A stretch of DNA of 64,000 nucleotides from Isoetes taiwanensis (GCA_021234155.1 JAJEKV010000008.1:20681959-20745958); one strand, 5' to 3'; positions 35,521 through 48,477 are shown, counted from the first letter of the stretch. Program-made: numbers and translations. The notes: generated by a model from the letters alone, not told the origin.

Positions 35521-36825
35521 CTCGCTAGAGTCCTAATCCAAGAGTTCTCGGGCTAAGGCCGACCGCATGATTTAATGGATAATCATGTGGTTCGCAGGCC
35601 CCTCGGGCCGAAGCACTAAGCATAACTTTTTCTCAATGCATTCCCGGCTTTTCCTTCTAAGAACCGCCTAGGAGCTTTTTAAGAGCACCGGCCTCGATGC
35701 ATTCTCCGTGGGCTTACTGGCCCTCAAAAAGCTTTGTTCTCGACTTCTACCTTGCCGGGCTGACTTCACATGGTGTAGCCGACGCTTTACCCCGATATTG
35801 CCCCTCGAGCATCGCTACCAACTCTTACCCCCGGTTGATCAAGCTCACTGAGTTGTCGGTGCCTCTTCCAAACTTATAGCTTTATCTTCGCCTGTTACCG
35901 ACCGGGTTGATTGCCTCTAACAAGCCTCTTGATATTGCCGCTCTAACCCTCAATGTAAGTATCCACTCTGCCTCTCCAGACTCCGTGAACATGCAGCCCG
36001 AGCCTTCATAAATTCTTCTATACTTAGCCACCGAGAGCAATTCTCGATTCAACCTCACAGAACCTACTGACCCATCTACTAGTATGAGTATCTTGCACAT
36101 GTTTATGGAAGCCTTGTCAAGGTCTTAAACCTCGCAATTGTTCCTCTTCACTGGATTTAGCATATCCCTTCCAATTTATCCTTGCCGGGTCCAATAAGGT
36201 TAGTCAGAAAGTAAATCCTCTCCCTATGTCCTTGTTCATGCCGTATGAGTTGCCAAATTCTTTCCATTTCATCAAGCCATGCTTCAGCCTCCATGCCTGA
36301 CCGTTTTTCCTCAGAATCGTCAGCTTCCTTGTCTTCCATACATTGCTCATAGCACTATCCACCTTTTTCTCGATAAATACCATCCGCTCTTTTCTTGCTC
36401 TTTCCCTCGTTTAGGTGTGCCCGACCGGGATCAAGGCTTCTGGAGCGAGTCGCCCTCACCGGAAGAGCTATCTCGATGAGCCGGAGCTAGATGATGATGG
36501 ACTCCTGGGTTCTCCTCTTCCTTCTCCTATCCCCCGACGCCTCCTGTTGCCCTCCCCGGGCCGAGGGACTTCGCCACCACCCGGAAAACAAGGTGGAGGT
36601 GGAGGACCATCTTCCCTGCATTCATGAGAGGTGTCGCCAGCTTGATGAGGTGTTGCATCTGGTTCCTCATCTGCACCAACCTTGCGCTGATCTGCCTCTC
36701 GTGACATATCCCGCTTCAAAGTCTTCCTGTTCTCTGCCAAACAAGTTCCTTGGTACCCAATTGCGGGTCGGTGCCGATCTTGAGATCCCCGACTTGAGTT
36801 CCTCCTTGTCGCAAGGATTGATCAT
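35521..36825 (-). pseudogene. gag: Chromovirus gag, left unit
   Basis: It starts at ATG 36825-36823 (MIDDQ-like in one frame, MINPCSK-like in the right unit). It continues through a Ser-rich segment (36468-36560, SPSSSSSGSS), a conserved capsid part with AEAWLDEMERIWQLIRHEQ at 36157-36339, and SLSVAKY-like LLSVAKYRRIYEGSG at 35990-36060. Near 35630 a CIEKKLCL run resembles the start of a zinc knuckle. The order and length match gypsy gag. Several frame breaks are present. Confidence 0.75.
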
Positions 36826-37027
36826 CAATACATTTTATTTGGGTTAGATGTTGATCAATTTTACTTGCAATTGAATTATCTTTAGTTATAAGAAATCATA
36901 CAAAGCCTTACATTGACAAAACAAGCTTAATAGTCATTAATACATAAGGATTACATGATAAGGTAGATATATCTTAGCACAATGGGTACAAGAAACATTT
37001 AGCACAAAACTTAAGAAAATTTTACAA
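36826..37027. other. Spacer between ORF2 and gag, left unit
   Basis: About 200 AT-rich bases are almost identical to 48278-48477 in the right unit. No gene is present. It would be the leader immediately before gag. Confidence 0.6.
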
Positions 37028-38184
37028 CTATTCAATGGCCTCCTAAAGCCCTCAAGAAGTTCTTGACATCCCCGAACCCAGGCCTTTGCCGAGGTTGCGC
37101 AAGATGTTCCTCGCCGATCTTCCTTCAAGTGCTCGCCATCTCCGGCCCGGAGTTCCGTGTTTGTCGCTACCACCGAAAGTGTTGCATCCCTAAGGTGCCC
37201 TCTCGCAAAGTCGAGGCAATGGAGCGCGACCGCCTGCTTGAAAAGAATGATGATCGGCATGGGCGATATCTTCGAGTGCCCCAAGCCCGGGTTCGTGCTA
37301 TGAGAAGTGCCACGGATTCTTCCCCTTGGGCTGAACTCCTTGTGGAAGACTATCATTTGCCCTTGGTCGAGGGCTGGAAGATAGTAGCGGCGTCGCGGCC
37401 CTTCCCTACGCCTCGCGATCCAAAGGCCTTCCTTTGAGCCGCTTCACCGTAGGCATCCACCGCCATCGGTCTTCATGATCCCTCCACATGCCGGTTGCAT
37501 TGTCCAAGTTGATGCCGCTGGACCCTTCCTCATGCTCCCCGCCTCGAACCGGGTCGCTTGAACTTGGGCCCTTCCCTCGGTTTGTAGAGTGTGCTCAGAT
37601 CCGCCGAACTCCTCCTCCCGAGATGATAGGTTCCCGCTGCCGATAGATCTCCCTTATCTGCCGATAGGTCGCTATCCGGACATTGTCTCCCCAGCATAAG
37701 AGTGTTCCTCCGGCAGCTCCCTTGGGATCTCCCGTATGAGTAGTCATGAGGTTCCTGAGGTTCTTCCCTGCGGTGCTATCATGCCCAAGAGCTCGCCGAT
37801 TCAAGACCCCTGCTCCTCGCAATAGGACAAGTTGAGGATGTCATTTGCAAAATGTACTCCTCCCCGCCGATGACTATCTAAGTGACGAGTCGGTGGATGC
37901 CAATCGGTGGGTCGGTAGGTCGCTTTCTCACGCCGCCGCCATGCCTCGACGCTGCACTCAAGATTCTTGTTGCCTCCCCTCTTCTCCCCATCTCCGGGTT
38001 CTGCCCCCTAGTCGCCAGAGTCTTCATGGATTCAGAGATGGTGCCCCCCACGTCGCGCTACAAGTATTCGCGAAGAGGATTCTATATTCAGGATTTGATC
38101 CCCGGCTCCCACGGCATCAAGTGGGCTTAAGTCTAAGGGCTGAAATGTAGGTTCCCCTACTTTGTTGATTGACTTATAGTGCAT
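37028..38184 (-). CDS. Chromovirus ORF2, unknown function, left unit
   Basis: The equivalent of 48478-49656. Pieces in several frames can be matched between the two units: HDSTAGKNLRNLMTTHTGDP, then ATYRQIREIYRQREPII (37595-37822), and SQGQMIVFHKEFSPRG (about 37340). The end FRxTIE-stop is replaced here by frame-shifted sequence. I do not recognise a family. It lies between the H3-like gene and gag on the same strand, and it is retained in both units, so it is a stable part of the element. Confidence 0.45.
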
Positions 38185-39340
38185 GAAGAGGGCAAGGGCT
38201 GTCTGAGTCGAAAGGTACCTATGCCTATTATGTCTCCAGTCATGTAATCGGCATGGTCCTAGTCCTATCCCATAGCCGCTTCTTGCCTTTGGATCCCGGC
38301 CAACTCTCGACCCAAGGCTTGGGTAAGTGTCTCAAGGAAACCCACCCTCCCCCTAGGAGGCGCCTAACTTCCCAAGGCAGACCTCGCCGGTCATATTGGC
38401 ACATAATGTCCGTAGTAGGGTGTTCTAGTCAAAGTTGCATGAAGATCAAAACAAGTGATCAAACACACAGAAGGCTTGATCTACTAGAAGTCGATGGATA
38501 TGGTCTGGCAAAGATTGTACCATCTCTCTCAAAGTTGCCGGGCGCCATTGAGCAGAAAGGGTGTAGAAAATGGCTTGCAAAGATCAGCTGGAGGATCAAA
38601 AAATCGCCTAAGGGGTGGGAGCAGCTCTCAGAGGAAGAAAATGGCAAATGGGGGCCTATTTTATAGACTATGGGTGACCCTTGGTTCGTCGCAAAAAGGT
38701 ACCTACCTAAGACGACCTTTGGTTCTATGGCTCGGGGTGTCCAAAATGAACTACCATGAAGTGCAAACTTAAGCAAAACAAAGCAAGAAACACTACATGG
38801 CAATTTGTTGATCAAATTTGGCTAATTTGGGCTCAAAGATGGCCTGACCCGGTGAATCACGATGGCTCTCCGTCATGGACGCAGACGCTGCTTGGCTGTC
38901 TCACCCGGCTGGCCTGTTTTGGGCCAATTTTTGGTCAATTTTGGGAATTTGAAGATGCTAATATGGCTAATTGGGCTAATTTAACCTAACTAGCAACTTA
39001 TTTTGAGCAAACCTGACATCTAAAAGCATGATTTTGGGTAGGGGGTGAATCCACAACGCCACCGCCGGGGAACGCAGAGGCCTTAGGGCGCCCTCACCCG
39101 GGCCGGCCCATTTTTTTAGCATTTTTTGATGATTTTTTGCCAAAATTTTGTTGTAGTCATGATTTCTAGGGTGTTTCTAGACATGCTATGAAGAATTCTA
39201 CCACAATTGGGTTCTATTTCCTATATTTCAAGCATACAACATTTTTCTAATTATAGAGGGAAAAATAACTTTTATATTAATAAGAAACATAGTTACATGA
39301 AAATTTTAGCTTTTCTACAAAATTTATAAAATTTGAGGCC
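38185..39340. other. Spacer between H3-like gene and ORF2, left unit
   Basis: No gene is accepted. The stretch next to the H3-like stop (39100-39340) is AT-rich and would be its 3' UTR. The frames on both strands at 38250-38990 are inconsistent between the two units. Confidence 0.4.
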
Positions 39341-40391
39341 TAAGGCCTCTCCCTCGGATCCTCCGTAAGGAAGTGAATATCCTTGGGCATAAGGGTAACC
39401 CTCTTAGCATGGATAGCGCAGGTTTCCTTCCCTCAAGAGCTGGACCAGCTCGCTTCGGAAGCCTTTCGCAGAGCCCGGTCATTAGAGGGGTAACCCTATA
39501 ATCGGTCCGAACTGCCGCAAAACCTCTAAGGAGACGCCAAGGGCTTTCCTTATCGAGATTCGTGCACATCCGAAGTGCCGAATCTCCCTAAACACCCGGG
39601 CGATGTGCTATTCGCCCGCGGTGAACCCTCTTGGGTTTTTCCGCCTAGGGGGGGTGGCTTGGCTGGTTCTTCTTCGGCCGCACCACCACGCTGGGCGCAG
39701 ACCTCCCCGGGCGTAATACACTCATTGTACCGGCCCAACGACGGCGCACTTTATATGCCACCATCTTCCTCGCTTAAACTCGCTGTCCTCCGGGCTGAGC
39801 TGAATGCCCGCCTCTACTAATTTTGTTTCTTCACCACCTTAGGTGGTCTACCACTGGGGTAGGGTGGCCTCGCATCGGGCTTGAAGCTTCTCCGGGACGG
39901 GCCAAGGTTCCTCCTTCTTCTTTTCTTTCTTCCACCTCTCATGTTGGTGCCGAGGTTTTTCATGACGACGGTCCCACAGGCCCGCTGCTCCTCCTCTTGG
40001 TCCGCTTTCTCGCTTCCTCAGCCTCTCCCGCCTCCCGCTTCTATGTCTCCTCCTGCCATCCCAGCATTTTCCTTACCTTTCTGGCATCAAGGGCCTTCTG
40101 GCTCTGGTGGTGCTGCTCCCACTGCTTCTTCTCGAATGCTTCTTCCACTCTCAGGTCCCATGCCCGGGCGGCGGGACTCGGGCTTTCTCCCGGTGTTCCG
40201 ATGACGAAGCTGCCGCTGGGCTCTCCTCGCATCATGATATCACTGACGCCGCTGCCGCTGCCGGGGAAGCCCTCTTCCCCTTTCTTGGGCCTGAGGTGCT
40301 CCCGGATCTTCTTCACATGTCGCCCTCCGCCTCCCATGGAGAGGGTAGGTCTTGGTCCAGCCTTCCAGAGGGTTTGTTTGGTGCGTGCCAT
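39341..40391 (-). pseudogene. Histone H3-like gene in chromovirus, left unit
   Basis: The frame starts at 40391 with MARTKQT and [17 protein letters not shown], matching the right-unit gene. It stays open for 116 codons and adds a charged helical segment, EEAFEKKQWEQHHQSQKALD, that the right unit shows only in part. The histone-fold region at 39341-39590 is broken into frames: FRTDYR-like VRTDYRVTPLMT, then PALSMLRGLPLCP where the right unit has [13 protein letters not shown], and RRIRGRGL near the end. Differences from the right unit are small indels in GC-rich codons, so they could be sequencing errors. Role and comparison are given under the right-unit copy. Confidence 0.75.
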
Positions 40392-40948
40392 ATCTTGTGG
40401 TTCAGTGAAATGGGTGACGAAGGTCGAGCAAGAGAGAGGTGAAGGTGAAGGGTTGGAGAGAGAGAATGAGGTGTCGATATTTAAAAAGGAGGGTCCCCCT
40501 GGAATATTCTCCTACCATAATTACCCCTATTTATTAGCCCCCTATTAATTACACCATATTTAGTAATTATTTAACTATTAATGTATATGTTAAATCTATA
40601 TTAATTGATATTATACTTAAATTTTCGAATTTTTCTAATGGTTCAAGTGCAATTTATGAATTTGCGCCATTTTTCACCGGGTCTCCATTGGCATGATTCT
40701 TCGACCCATTTTAGGTGAAATTTGATGCAGATGCATAATTTTCACCCAAATTTACTAGAAGATGAATTTGACTCACTCCAACTTTCGTCTAACACTTAAC
40801 CTAAGTCCCTGACCCACTACCTAGGAGAAAAATTTTTCCCCCATTTTCAAGGGGCTCGATGGTGGAAATGTTTATTTCACACCCCTATAGGCCTGTTAGA
40901 CTACTTCATGGTTATGATTGCATAGTTCTTGGTCAACCAAGAACATCG
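40392..40948 (-). promoter_or_regulatory. Leader and putative internal promoter, left unit
   Basis: The stretch between primer site and H3-like start. On the minus strand a TTTTTAAATATCG run (about 40473-40486) is followed by TCATTCTCTCTCTCC and CACCTTCACCTCTCTCTTGC, a TATA-like box and pyrimidine-rich leader about 85 bases ahead of the ATG. It is nearly identical in the right unit. Confidence 0.45.
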
Positions 40949-40958
40949 CCTGATACCA
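40949..40958 (-). promoter_or_regulatory. Primer-binding site, left unit
   Basis: The minus strand reads TGGTATCAGG directly after LTR B (one spacer base). It equals the initiator tRNA-Met primer site TGGTATCAGAGC except for a two-base loss that may be a sequence error. Confidence 0.75.
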
Positions 40959-40959
40959 T

Positions 40960-42581
40960 TGTGACGCCTCGCTAAACGTACGGCGCCCGTCATTGACACT
41001 GGGTAGAAATCCCCCATCCGGCTCAACAACCGATGGGCCCTTCGCCTACCCCCGCACTCGAGGGTGACTCTTAGTGCGGAAGGGAACACGAAGGTGTCTT
41101 GGCCCCTTCCCCCTATGGGTCCTATAACAGCGGGAAGCGAGAACACGCCGAATCCAGCATCAACATATACAAATACTACCTCGGGGTAGTGCATCACACA
41201 TAAACCAAGGCAAAGATGATAATCACGAACCATAAAACATGAGAGCTCCTACCCCTACTCGCACTCGTAAGGAGGGATGACCGGACCGCTAGGCCTCAAG
41301 ATAGAGCAGACCGAGTCATGGCAATGGCGAGGGCTGGCATAGAACAATGGCTAGGGTTGACCACTCCATCCGCCCCTCCTGTGCATACTTTTGCAAATGG
41401 GCTAGATCAGCTCTCGACATGACTCTAGCCTTCCTGGACACGCAATCCCATGGCATCACCCATCGGACTACCCAAAGCTGCATCTCCTGTCCGATGAGGC
41501 AGAAGGGTTGCATCTCCCTTCCCGTGATCTAGAGGTGCCGTGGGCGCTAGAGAATCGTGGGCGGCACACATCATTCGCACTGACCAACCCCCAAAACGAG
41601 AGCCAAGCCAACACTTGCAGCTCTCTCGAGAGGCGTGGCAACACCATTGCCCTGTGAGGTGGCCCACCCATGCTCGCCCACACCTAAGTGACCCCACCAT
41701 AAGCCTAGCCCACTATGGGATCCCCCGGCCCCCACTCCAGGATCCTCCCTCCACTTTCCCTCTAGCCCCGCAATATGGTGCTGAGTCATATCATAGCCTC
41801 AATAGCCCTGGTGGGCTCCTATGCACAGCCGCAACTAATAGGAACTAAGGGATCTACTCTAGGAGCATACTACATATGGCTCTAGGTCTCTACCCCCTTC
41901 CCAATACAAGAGGAGCAAACATGATCAACCATCATCACATAATCATCACATCATGAGAATAATCATAAGAAGAACATCTTAACCTAATCATACAAATCTA
42001 ACTAATAGTTAGGGTTCCTTTGATTAGGGTTCAAGATGTTGAATATGGGTTCTAGGATGGCTCTACTCTAGATACAAAATACTAGCATATCCGGAATGCT
42101 AATTTCCGATGAGCTATCACAACCACTATCCTACATACCGCCTCCCAAGCTCTCCCTCCAGATCCGTAGCCTCCATGGTCTCCGACTCACGAGATGCCGC
42201 CCTACCCAAGAACGAGTCTACCCCTCGCCGGGCTGCCGCACCAGTCTATGCCACAAGAACGATGTTCAAAACGGGGTTTCAACCCAGTAGGTGAGTCTCC
42301 TGTGCTAAATGAAAGAGGTCTAGGTTAGGGTTTATGCCTATATAAGCTAGGGTCCACCTAGGATGCCACGTGGCACCAATCCTGGGTGAGTCCCCGCGGT
42401 GGCGGTGCCCCAATAGGTTAAGGCCACGGGATAATGGCTATCCTATGGTTGGCTAAGTTATGAGAATAACTTAGCCATGCCCCCTAGTGCCACAATCTAT
42501 GGTATACAAGGCTATGAAGATAGATTATGGTGATCGATCCGGAATATAATGTGTTTATGGCGATATTCCCCGACCGCCACA
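40960..42581 (-). repeat. Chromovirus LTR B (shared middle LTR)
   Basis: 1,622 bp, from TGTGACG at 40960 to CGCCACA at 42575-42581. In minus orientation it serves as the 5' LTR of the left unit (primer site at 40949) and the 3' LTR of the right unit (polypurine tract at 42582). Its length equals that of LTR C. A TATATAAG/telo-box pair lies at about 42330-42350. Confidence 0.85.
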
Positions 42582-42592
42582 TTCTCCCCTTA
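42582..42592 (-). promoter_or_regulatory. Polypurine tract, right unit
   Basis: Minus strand TAAGGGGAGAA abuts the LTR end TGTGGCGG, the expected plus-strand priming site. Confidence 0.75.
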
Positions 42593-43476
42593 GGACAATG
42601 TTGTCCTCAAAGATTGCGCTAAGGTGACGAACCTACCTTATGCCCGCAAGACAACAACAACATGTCATAAACCTTTAGTTTAGTTTAGCAATCAAGTTTT
42701 ATTAGTTCAAGTCAAAAATTTAGGCTATATTTGTACTTATACAAAATTATATAGCCTTAACACCTATTTTTCTTACGATAATTCAAAACATTATTGTAAG
42801 AGTTATTAGGGTTCATAATCTAAATTATGGTTCCCCTATCTTCTCACGATGCGCCTCGCTGAAGTCCACCTTCTACTTGCCCTGCAAAAGGAGCACATTA
42901 CGCTAGTTTAGTTAATAATTTGTGGTTTTAGGGGACCACCCCTTACCTCCTTTGAGCCTAACCACTGACTCAAGGTTGTCCTACTACCTTGCCCAAGATC
43001 ATGGCCCTTTCGATTTGAGCTTAAGGATCATTTAAGATGCCCCCATCATCTTCATGATCGAAAGTGCTACCTTTGTACTCTGCTACCCTAGTTTTAAAAC
43101 CCCTAGTGCATCATGCCCCACGGGTTTGAAGCTAGGGAACGCCTCACCATCCCATCATCACAAGATGATCACTTTTAACCTTCACCATGACCCTCCCACG
43201 GCCAGTGTGTGTGATCTCCGTGATCGCGGGCATAGAGATCATCCGATCGATGTCCCATCATCGCCCACCATGCCTCATTCTCACCACATGACCCTAATGG
43301 TCATGCGCACTTTGGTGCGTGGGGCCTAGAGAATGCCCTAAAGGCGATCCCATCATCGCCACACGATCTGTTGTTCCGCACATGCACCCTAGTAACTAGA
43401 ATGCATGCGCCAAAGCTTAAGGCTAACTAACAACATACTAGCTAACCACCGGCAAGTCGGGCCCACCAAGCCTGAG
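42593..43476 (-). other. 3' noncoding region of right unit
   Basis: About 880 bases between pol and the polypurine tract, matching 31195-32084. No gene. CATCATCACC-type phrases occur as in the left unit. Confidence 0.6.
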
Positions 43477-46400
43477 ACTTAACTCCGCCCATCAAACTCC
43501 TTTTTCATAAACTCGGGTATTGCTTCCAAGTCTTGCTTCAATACCCATGTCGCGATCTTCCACTGCAAGTGCTTCCACTTAACCAAATATTGGAGGAACC
43601 GAGACCTCCTAGTCTTCTTGAATGACTTATCAAGAAGCAATTCAGCACTATTTCTACTTGCTCCTCCGCCATTTCCAACAAGGTTGGAGTATCCAAAACC
43701 TCCTCGTGGTTAGGATTGTGCCTTTTAATAAACTTACGTGGAAGACCTTGTGAACCTTGAGATGGGCTGGAAGATCCAACTTGTAGGCTTGAGAGCCCAC
43801 TCTCCCAAAATCTTGAACGACCAGCCCACCTAGGGGCAAGCTTCTTGCAGCTCCCAACCGCAGCCTTGGCTTGCTTCACCTTTATCTTCAACCGACGCCA
43901 TCGCCACCTTGAACTCTCTTACGGTCCCCTGTGGTTGTCGGCTACACTCTTCTGCCGACTTCTTGCCGCCAATAAATAACCCCTTACTTCTTCCACTAGC
44001 TGCTGCATATCCCCTAACATTTGCCGGGATACTTCTACCTTGGACACAGATTGTGCCGTGTCCCGGGTTAAGCACCGCACCGTAATTTACCATGAAAGGA
44101 GACATCCGAGATGACTCCTCGCTTGGCAATCGCTAGGCGAATTCCACCAAGTGGATGTACTCATCCCACTTGACCGCTTTGTTCCACACATAACTTCAAG
44201 CATGTCTTCAATGATCCGATTCGGCCCTCCGCCCGCCATCATCTGCTTGGGGATGATATGCCGCGGCTCATGGAGAGCTTCGGGTCTGAATGGTGTGAAG
44301 AGGTCCCCGCCAAAAGGCACTCATAAACTTGGAATCCCTATCGATATTATCTCCCGAGGCATGCCATGGAGTCTCAAAATCTCCCTTACAAATAACTTGG
44401 CAAAGATCTAATGCGCGTGTCGTCGGATTCTTGCAAGGCACAAAATGTGCCATCTTAGATAACTTATCTACGACAACCATCAATGCATCCTTGCCTCAAG
44501 AGTTCTAGGAGACCCGTGATGAAATCCATGCTTATGACCTCCCACTTTGCATTTGGCACCCCAATGGCTCAAGAGCACTGAACTGGTTGTTCCGCTTTGG
44601 TCTCACACATAACCGCAATCCCGAATATATGCAGCTATCCGCTTTTCATTCCCCGCCGGTAGCTACTTCAATCTTGAAATAGGTCTTCATGAAGCCAAAG
44701 ATGCCCTCGCTATTGGGCTGTTATGTGTGTCATGAAGAATTAGCTTCCTTTACCCCCATGATTCGGCACACACAACTTATGCTTGTGATACAACAAAGGT
44801 GCCTGCCTTCTTATAATGCTTGAAGGCTTCCCGCCCTTATCCGTTCCGCTTCCTTGGAAAGACTTTCCCATACCTCCTTGAAGTCCACATCATTGGCAAG
44901 GACTCCTCAATCTTCTTGCCAAACTCACTCGAAAGAGTGGAAATCGCATTACAATGCGCCCTTGTCCGAAAATGGTCTCCCCGAGAGGGCATCCGCTACA
45001 ACATTAAGCTTACCAGCTTATACATAATATCAAAATCATACTCCTCAAGGAATTCCATCCACCTCCTTTGCCTTAAGTTGAGGAGTGGTCGGGTGAAAAG
45101 ATACCGGTGCTCCGTGATCAAGATCCAACCGAAACTTCCTTCCCAGCAGATAATGCCTCCATATCCTCAATGCCCCGACAATGGCTAGCAGTACCCCGAT
45201 CATGGGTTGGGTAGCGCTGTTTCTATTCGCCGTTCATCTTCTTCGAGTCGTAGGGCGACTACCCTTCCTTCTTGCATCAAGACTGCCCTCGCATATCTTG
45301 CTTGCATCTGTTGCTACCAACTTATCTTTACTGATCCTGAAGAACAAGCACCGTGTCGTTGTTAAGGCCTCTTTAAGCTTCTCAAAAGAAGCTTGGACTT
45401 TCTAACCAATGGCTAGTCCAATCCTTAATCTTCTTGGCCTTAGTGAGGTCCGGCCGAGGGGACGCCACACTTAGCAAAGTCCTTCACTTAACTTTCTCTC
45501 AATATCCCGCCAACCCGAAAGCTTCTTACTTCTCGCCACATTCCTTGAGCCGGGCCAATCAACTATTGCCTCAATCTTAGATGGATCTGTGGAGATTCCC
45601 TGATGTTACTACATGCCCCAAATACTCCACTCTACCTTGTTGCAAAGTGGCACTTAGAGAGCTTCCCATACAACCGATGACGCCTCAACTTCTCCAACAC
45701 TTTCCCCGAGATGTCGACAATGCTCCTCAAGGGACTTGTTGTAGATTAGGATGTCGCCGAAGAAGACAATAACAAACTCATCCAAGAAGTCTCTTGAAGA
45801 TGTCGCTCATGAGGCGCGATAAACGCTGCCGAGCATTCGATAGTCCAAAGGGCATTATCAGAACTCAAAATGACCATACCGCTCGAAAGCTGGGCCTTAT
45901 GGATATCCTCTTTTTTATTCTTATCCGATGGTATCCCGATCTCAAATCAATTTTAGAGAATACCTTTGCTCCTTGTAACTGGTCCATTAGATCATCTGCC
46001 CTTGGCAATGCATACTTGTTCTTTATCGTCTGCTTATTAAGCTGGCGATAGTCTATGCACATTCTTAAGCTCCCATCTTTCTTCTTCACAAAGAGTATAG
46101 GTGCCTCGAAAGGAGACACACTTGCTCTTATAAATCCAAGCTCTCGAGCAATTCCCTCAAGCCGCTTTCTTGAGCTCAATCAATTTCGGGTGCTCATTCT
46201 ATATGGCGCCTTACTGGTAGGCTTTCGCATCCGGAGCCAATGTGATCTCACATTCCACACCCCTATAAGGTGGCAGCTGCCGGATTTCATCCGGAAATAC
46301 ATCCTTGAACTCTGAAATAAGCCTTGCTATCTGCCTGGGCAACTGATTTCCCTTTGGGTCACTTCCATCCTGCTTGCCTGGCTCAACTGATTCCATCCTC

Positions 46401-46950
46401 AAGATGTAATCCACCTTATTCCTTTCTATACTCTTCCTTAGTCGCTTCAAAGAAATACACCGCATAGGAGAATCTAGCTTCTTACCTTTCACTATCAACT
46501 TGCTGCCGCCCTGGTGCCGCCATGGTGACTTCATTCCTGGGCCGAATCAATCATGGCTTTGGTCGGGCTTCAAAAATTCCATCCCCACTATCGATCATAT
46601 CTTCCATGTCCATGACTTCTCTCCCCATCGGGCCACTTAGCCCCACTAAGGTCTATGTCAAAGGTGATCCTCCTCCCCCTAGTGCCGAATGGCTTGGCTT
46701 TGCCATAGCTACCGGCCTTGGCTTAGACTTCAATACCTTGTTCTTCATTAGAGCAAACAATCTAGGAGATGCAAAATTATGAGAGCTACCTCAGATCTAT
46801 GAGGACTACATAAGGATTACTATCTATGATCCCGCTCACAACGCGATGACAAATGACCGATTCTCTATATCATCTGCCTCAATGTTTGCACATATGTGGC
46901 ACTCACCATCTATGAAGTCCTGGCCCTCCCCGCCGGGTCGCCGCCCTCGC
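43477..46950 (-). pseudogene. pol: Chromovirus pol, right unit (PR-RT-RH-IN-CHD)
   Basis: Minus strand, in order. The protease/RT linker has EFKDVFPDEIRQLPPYRGVE (46211-46534). RT follows with [30 protein letters not shown] and [12 protein letters not shown] (45865-46179). The RT catalytic box at 45750-45767 reads VFFGDIL where the family has Y/F-x-DD. Integrase has SMDFITGLL (about 44520), VVVDKLSKMAHFVPCKN and NIDRDSKFMSAFWRG (44268-44483), then MSPFMVNYG (about 44100). VHKVFHVSLLKG leads into a chromodomain-like end with WKHL and EFMKKEFDG (43480-43760). Together these copy and insert the element; the chromodomain would steer insertion to modified H3. Frame breaks and the Gly in the RT box argue for loss of function, or for sequence error. 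Confidence 0.88.
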
Positions 46951-48277
46951 CCGGCTTGTTGGGGAGTCCTAATCCAAGAGTTCTCGCCAAGGCCGACCGC
47001 ATGACGAATGGACAATCATGTGTTCTGGTGCCCCTCGGCCGAAGCACTGGCACATAACTTTTTTCTCAATGCATTCCCCGCCTCTTTTCCTTCTTCAACC
47101 TGCCCAGGGAGACGCTTTTTAAGAGCACCGCCCCGATGCATTCTCAGGGCTTACGGTCCCCAAAAGCTTTGTTCGACCCTTACCTTTGCTTCTTCTGACT
47201 CCCCGATGGTGTAGCCGGCCGATTGCTTACCCCGATATTGCCCCCGAGCATCGCTACCGAACTCTTACCCCTCGGTTGATCAAGTTTCCGCCTGGAGTTG
47301 CTTTGGTGCCTCTTCCAAACTTATAGCTTTATCTTCTACTGGTAATCGACTTCGGGTTGATTGCTCTAACAAGCCTCTTGATATTGCTGCTCAACCCTCA
47401 ATGTAAGTATCCACGTTTGCCTCTCTTCGAGACTCCGTGAACATGCAGTCTGAGCCTCATAAATTCTTTCGGTATACTTAGCCACCGATAAGCTACCCCG
47501 ATTCAACCAGTAAAACCGCTGAATCTGCCTACTAGTATGAGACCTTGGCACATAGTGTGCTTTATGAAAAGCCTTGGTCAAGGTCTTAAACCCGCAATTG
47601 TTCCTCTTGCCTTGTTGGATTTTAGCATATCCCTTCCACTGCATCCTTGCCGTCCAATAAGGTTAGTCAGAGTAACTTTCCCTATGTCCTTGTCTTTCAT
47701 GCCGCATGAGTTGCCAAATTCTTCCATTTCATCAAGCCATGCTTCAGCCTCCATGCCTCGATCTGTTTTTCCTCGAGAACTGGCCGAGCTTCCTTGTCTT
47801 CCATACATTGCTCATAGCACTATCCACCTTTTTCTCGATAGTCATCCGCCTTTCTTGCTCTTTTCCTTGCTTTTAGATGTGCCCGACTGACTGTCGGAGC
47901 CAGAGCTGTCCTCACTGGAAGAGCTATCTGATGAGCTGGAGCTAGATGATGATGGACTCCTGGTTCTCCTCTTCCTTCTCCTATCCCTGACGTTCCCCTG
48001 GTTGCCCTCCCCTTCCTGGCCGAGGGACTTCACATCACCCGGAAACAAGGTGGAGGTGGAGGACCATCTTCCCCGCATTCATGAGAGGTGTCGCCTTGAT
48101 GAGATGTTGCATTTGGTTCCTCATCTGCACCAACCTTGCGTTGACCGCCTCGGGTGACATATCCTCGCCAAAATCTTCTTTTTTCCCTCGCCAAACAAGT
48201 TCCTTGGTACCCAATTGCGTGGTCGGGTGCGATCTTGAGATCCTGCACTTGAGTTCCTTGCTGCAAGGATTGATCAT
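46951..48277 (-). pseudogene. gag: Chromovirus gag, right unit
   Basis: It starts at ATG 48277-48275 (MINPCSKELKCR). It then has MSPEAVNARLVQMRNQMQHL, a 25-residue Ser/Asp/Glu-rich acidic stretch (47850-47960), and the capsid core: MEAEAWLDEMEEFGNSCG, then HKAHYVPRSHTSRQIQRFYW and SLSVAKYTERIYEAQT (47366-47780). A cysteine pair near 47040-47060 may be the zinc knuckle. Gag forms the particle that houses reverse transcription. It follows ORF2 after a 200-base AT-rich spacer. Three or more frameshifts interrupt it. Confidence 0.82.
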
Positions 48278-48477
48278 CAATACATTTTATTTGGGTTAGA
48301 TGTTGATCAATTTTACTTGCAATTGAATTATCTTTAGTTATAAGAAATCATACAAAGCCTTACATTGACAAAACAGTTAATAGTCATTAATACATAAGGA
48401 TTACATGATAAGGTAGATATATCTTAGCACAATGGGTACAAGAAACATTTAGCACAAAACTTAAGAAAATTTTACAA
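48278..48477. other. Spacer between ORF2 and gag, right unit
   Basis: AT-rich and almost identical to 36826-37027 apart from one small indel. No gene. Confidence 0.6.

Noticed and set aside
39823-40548. 241-codon plus-strand frame
   Set aside because: It is the antisense shadow of the H3-like gene's GC-rich tail.
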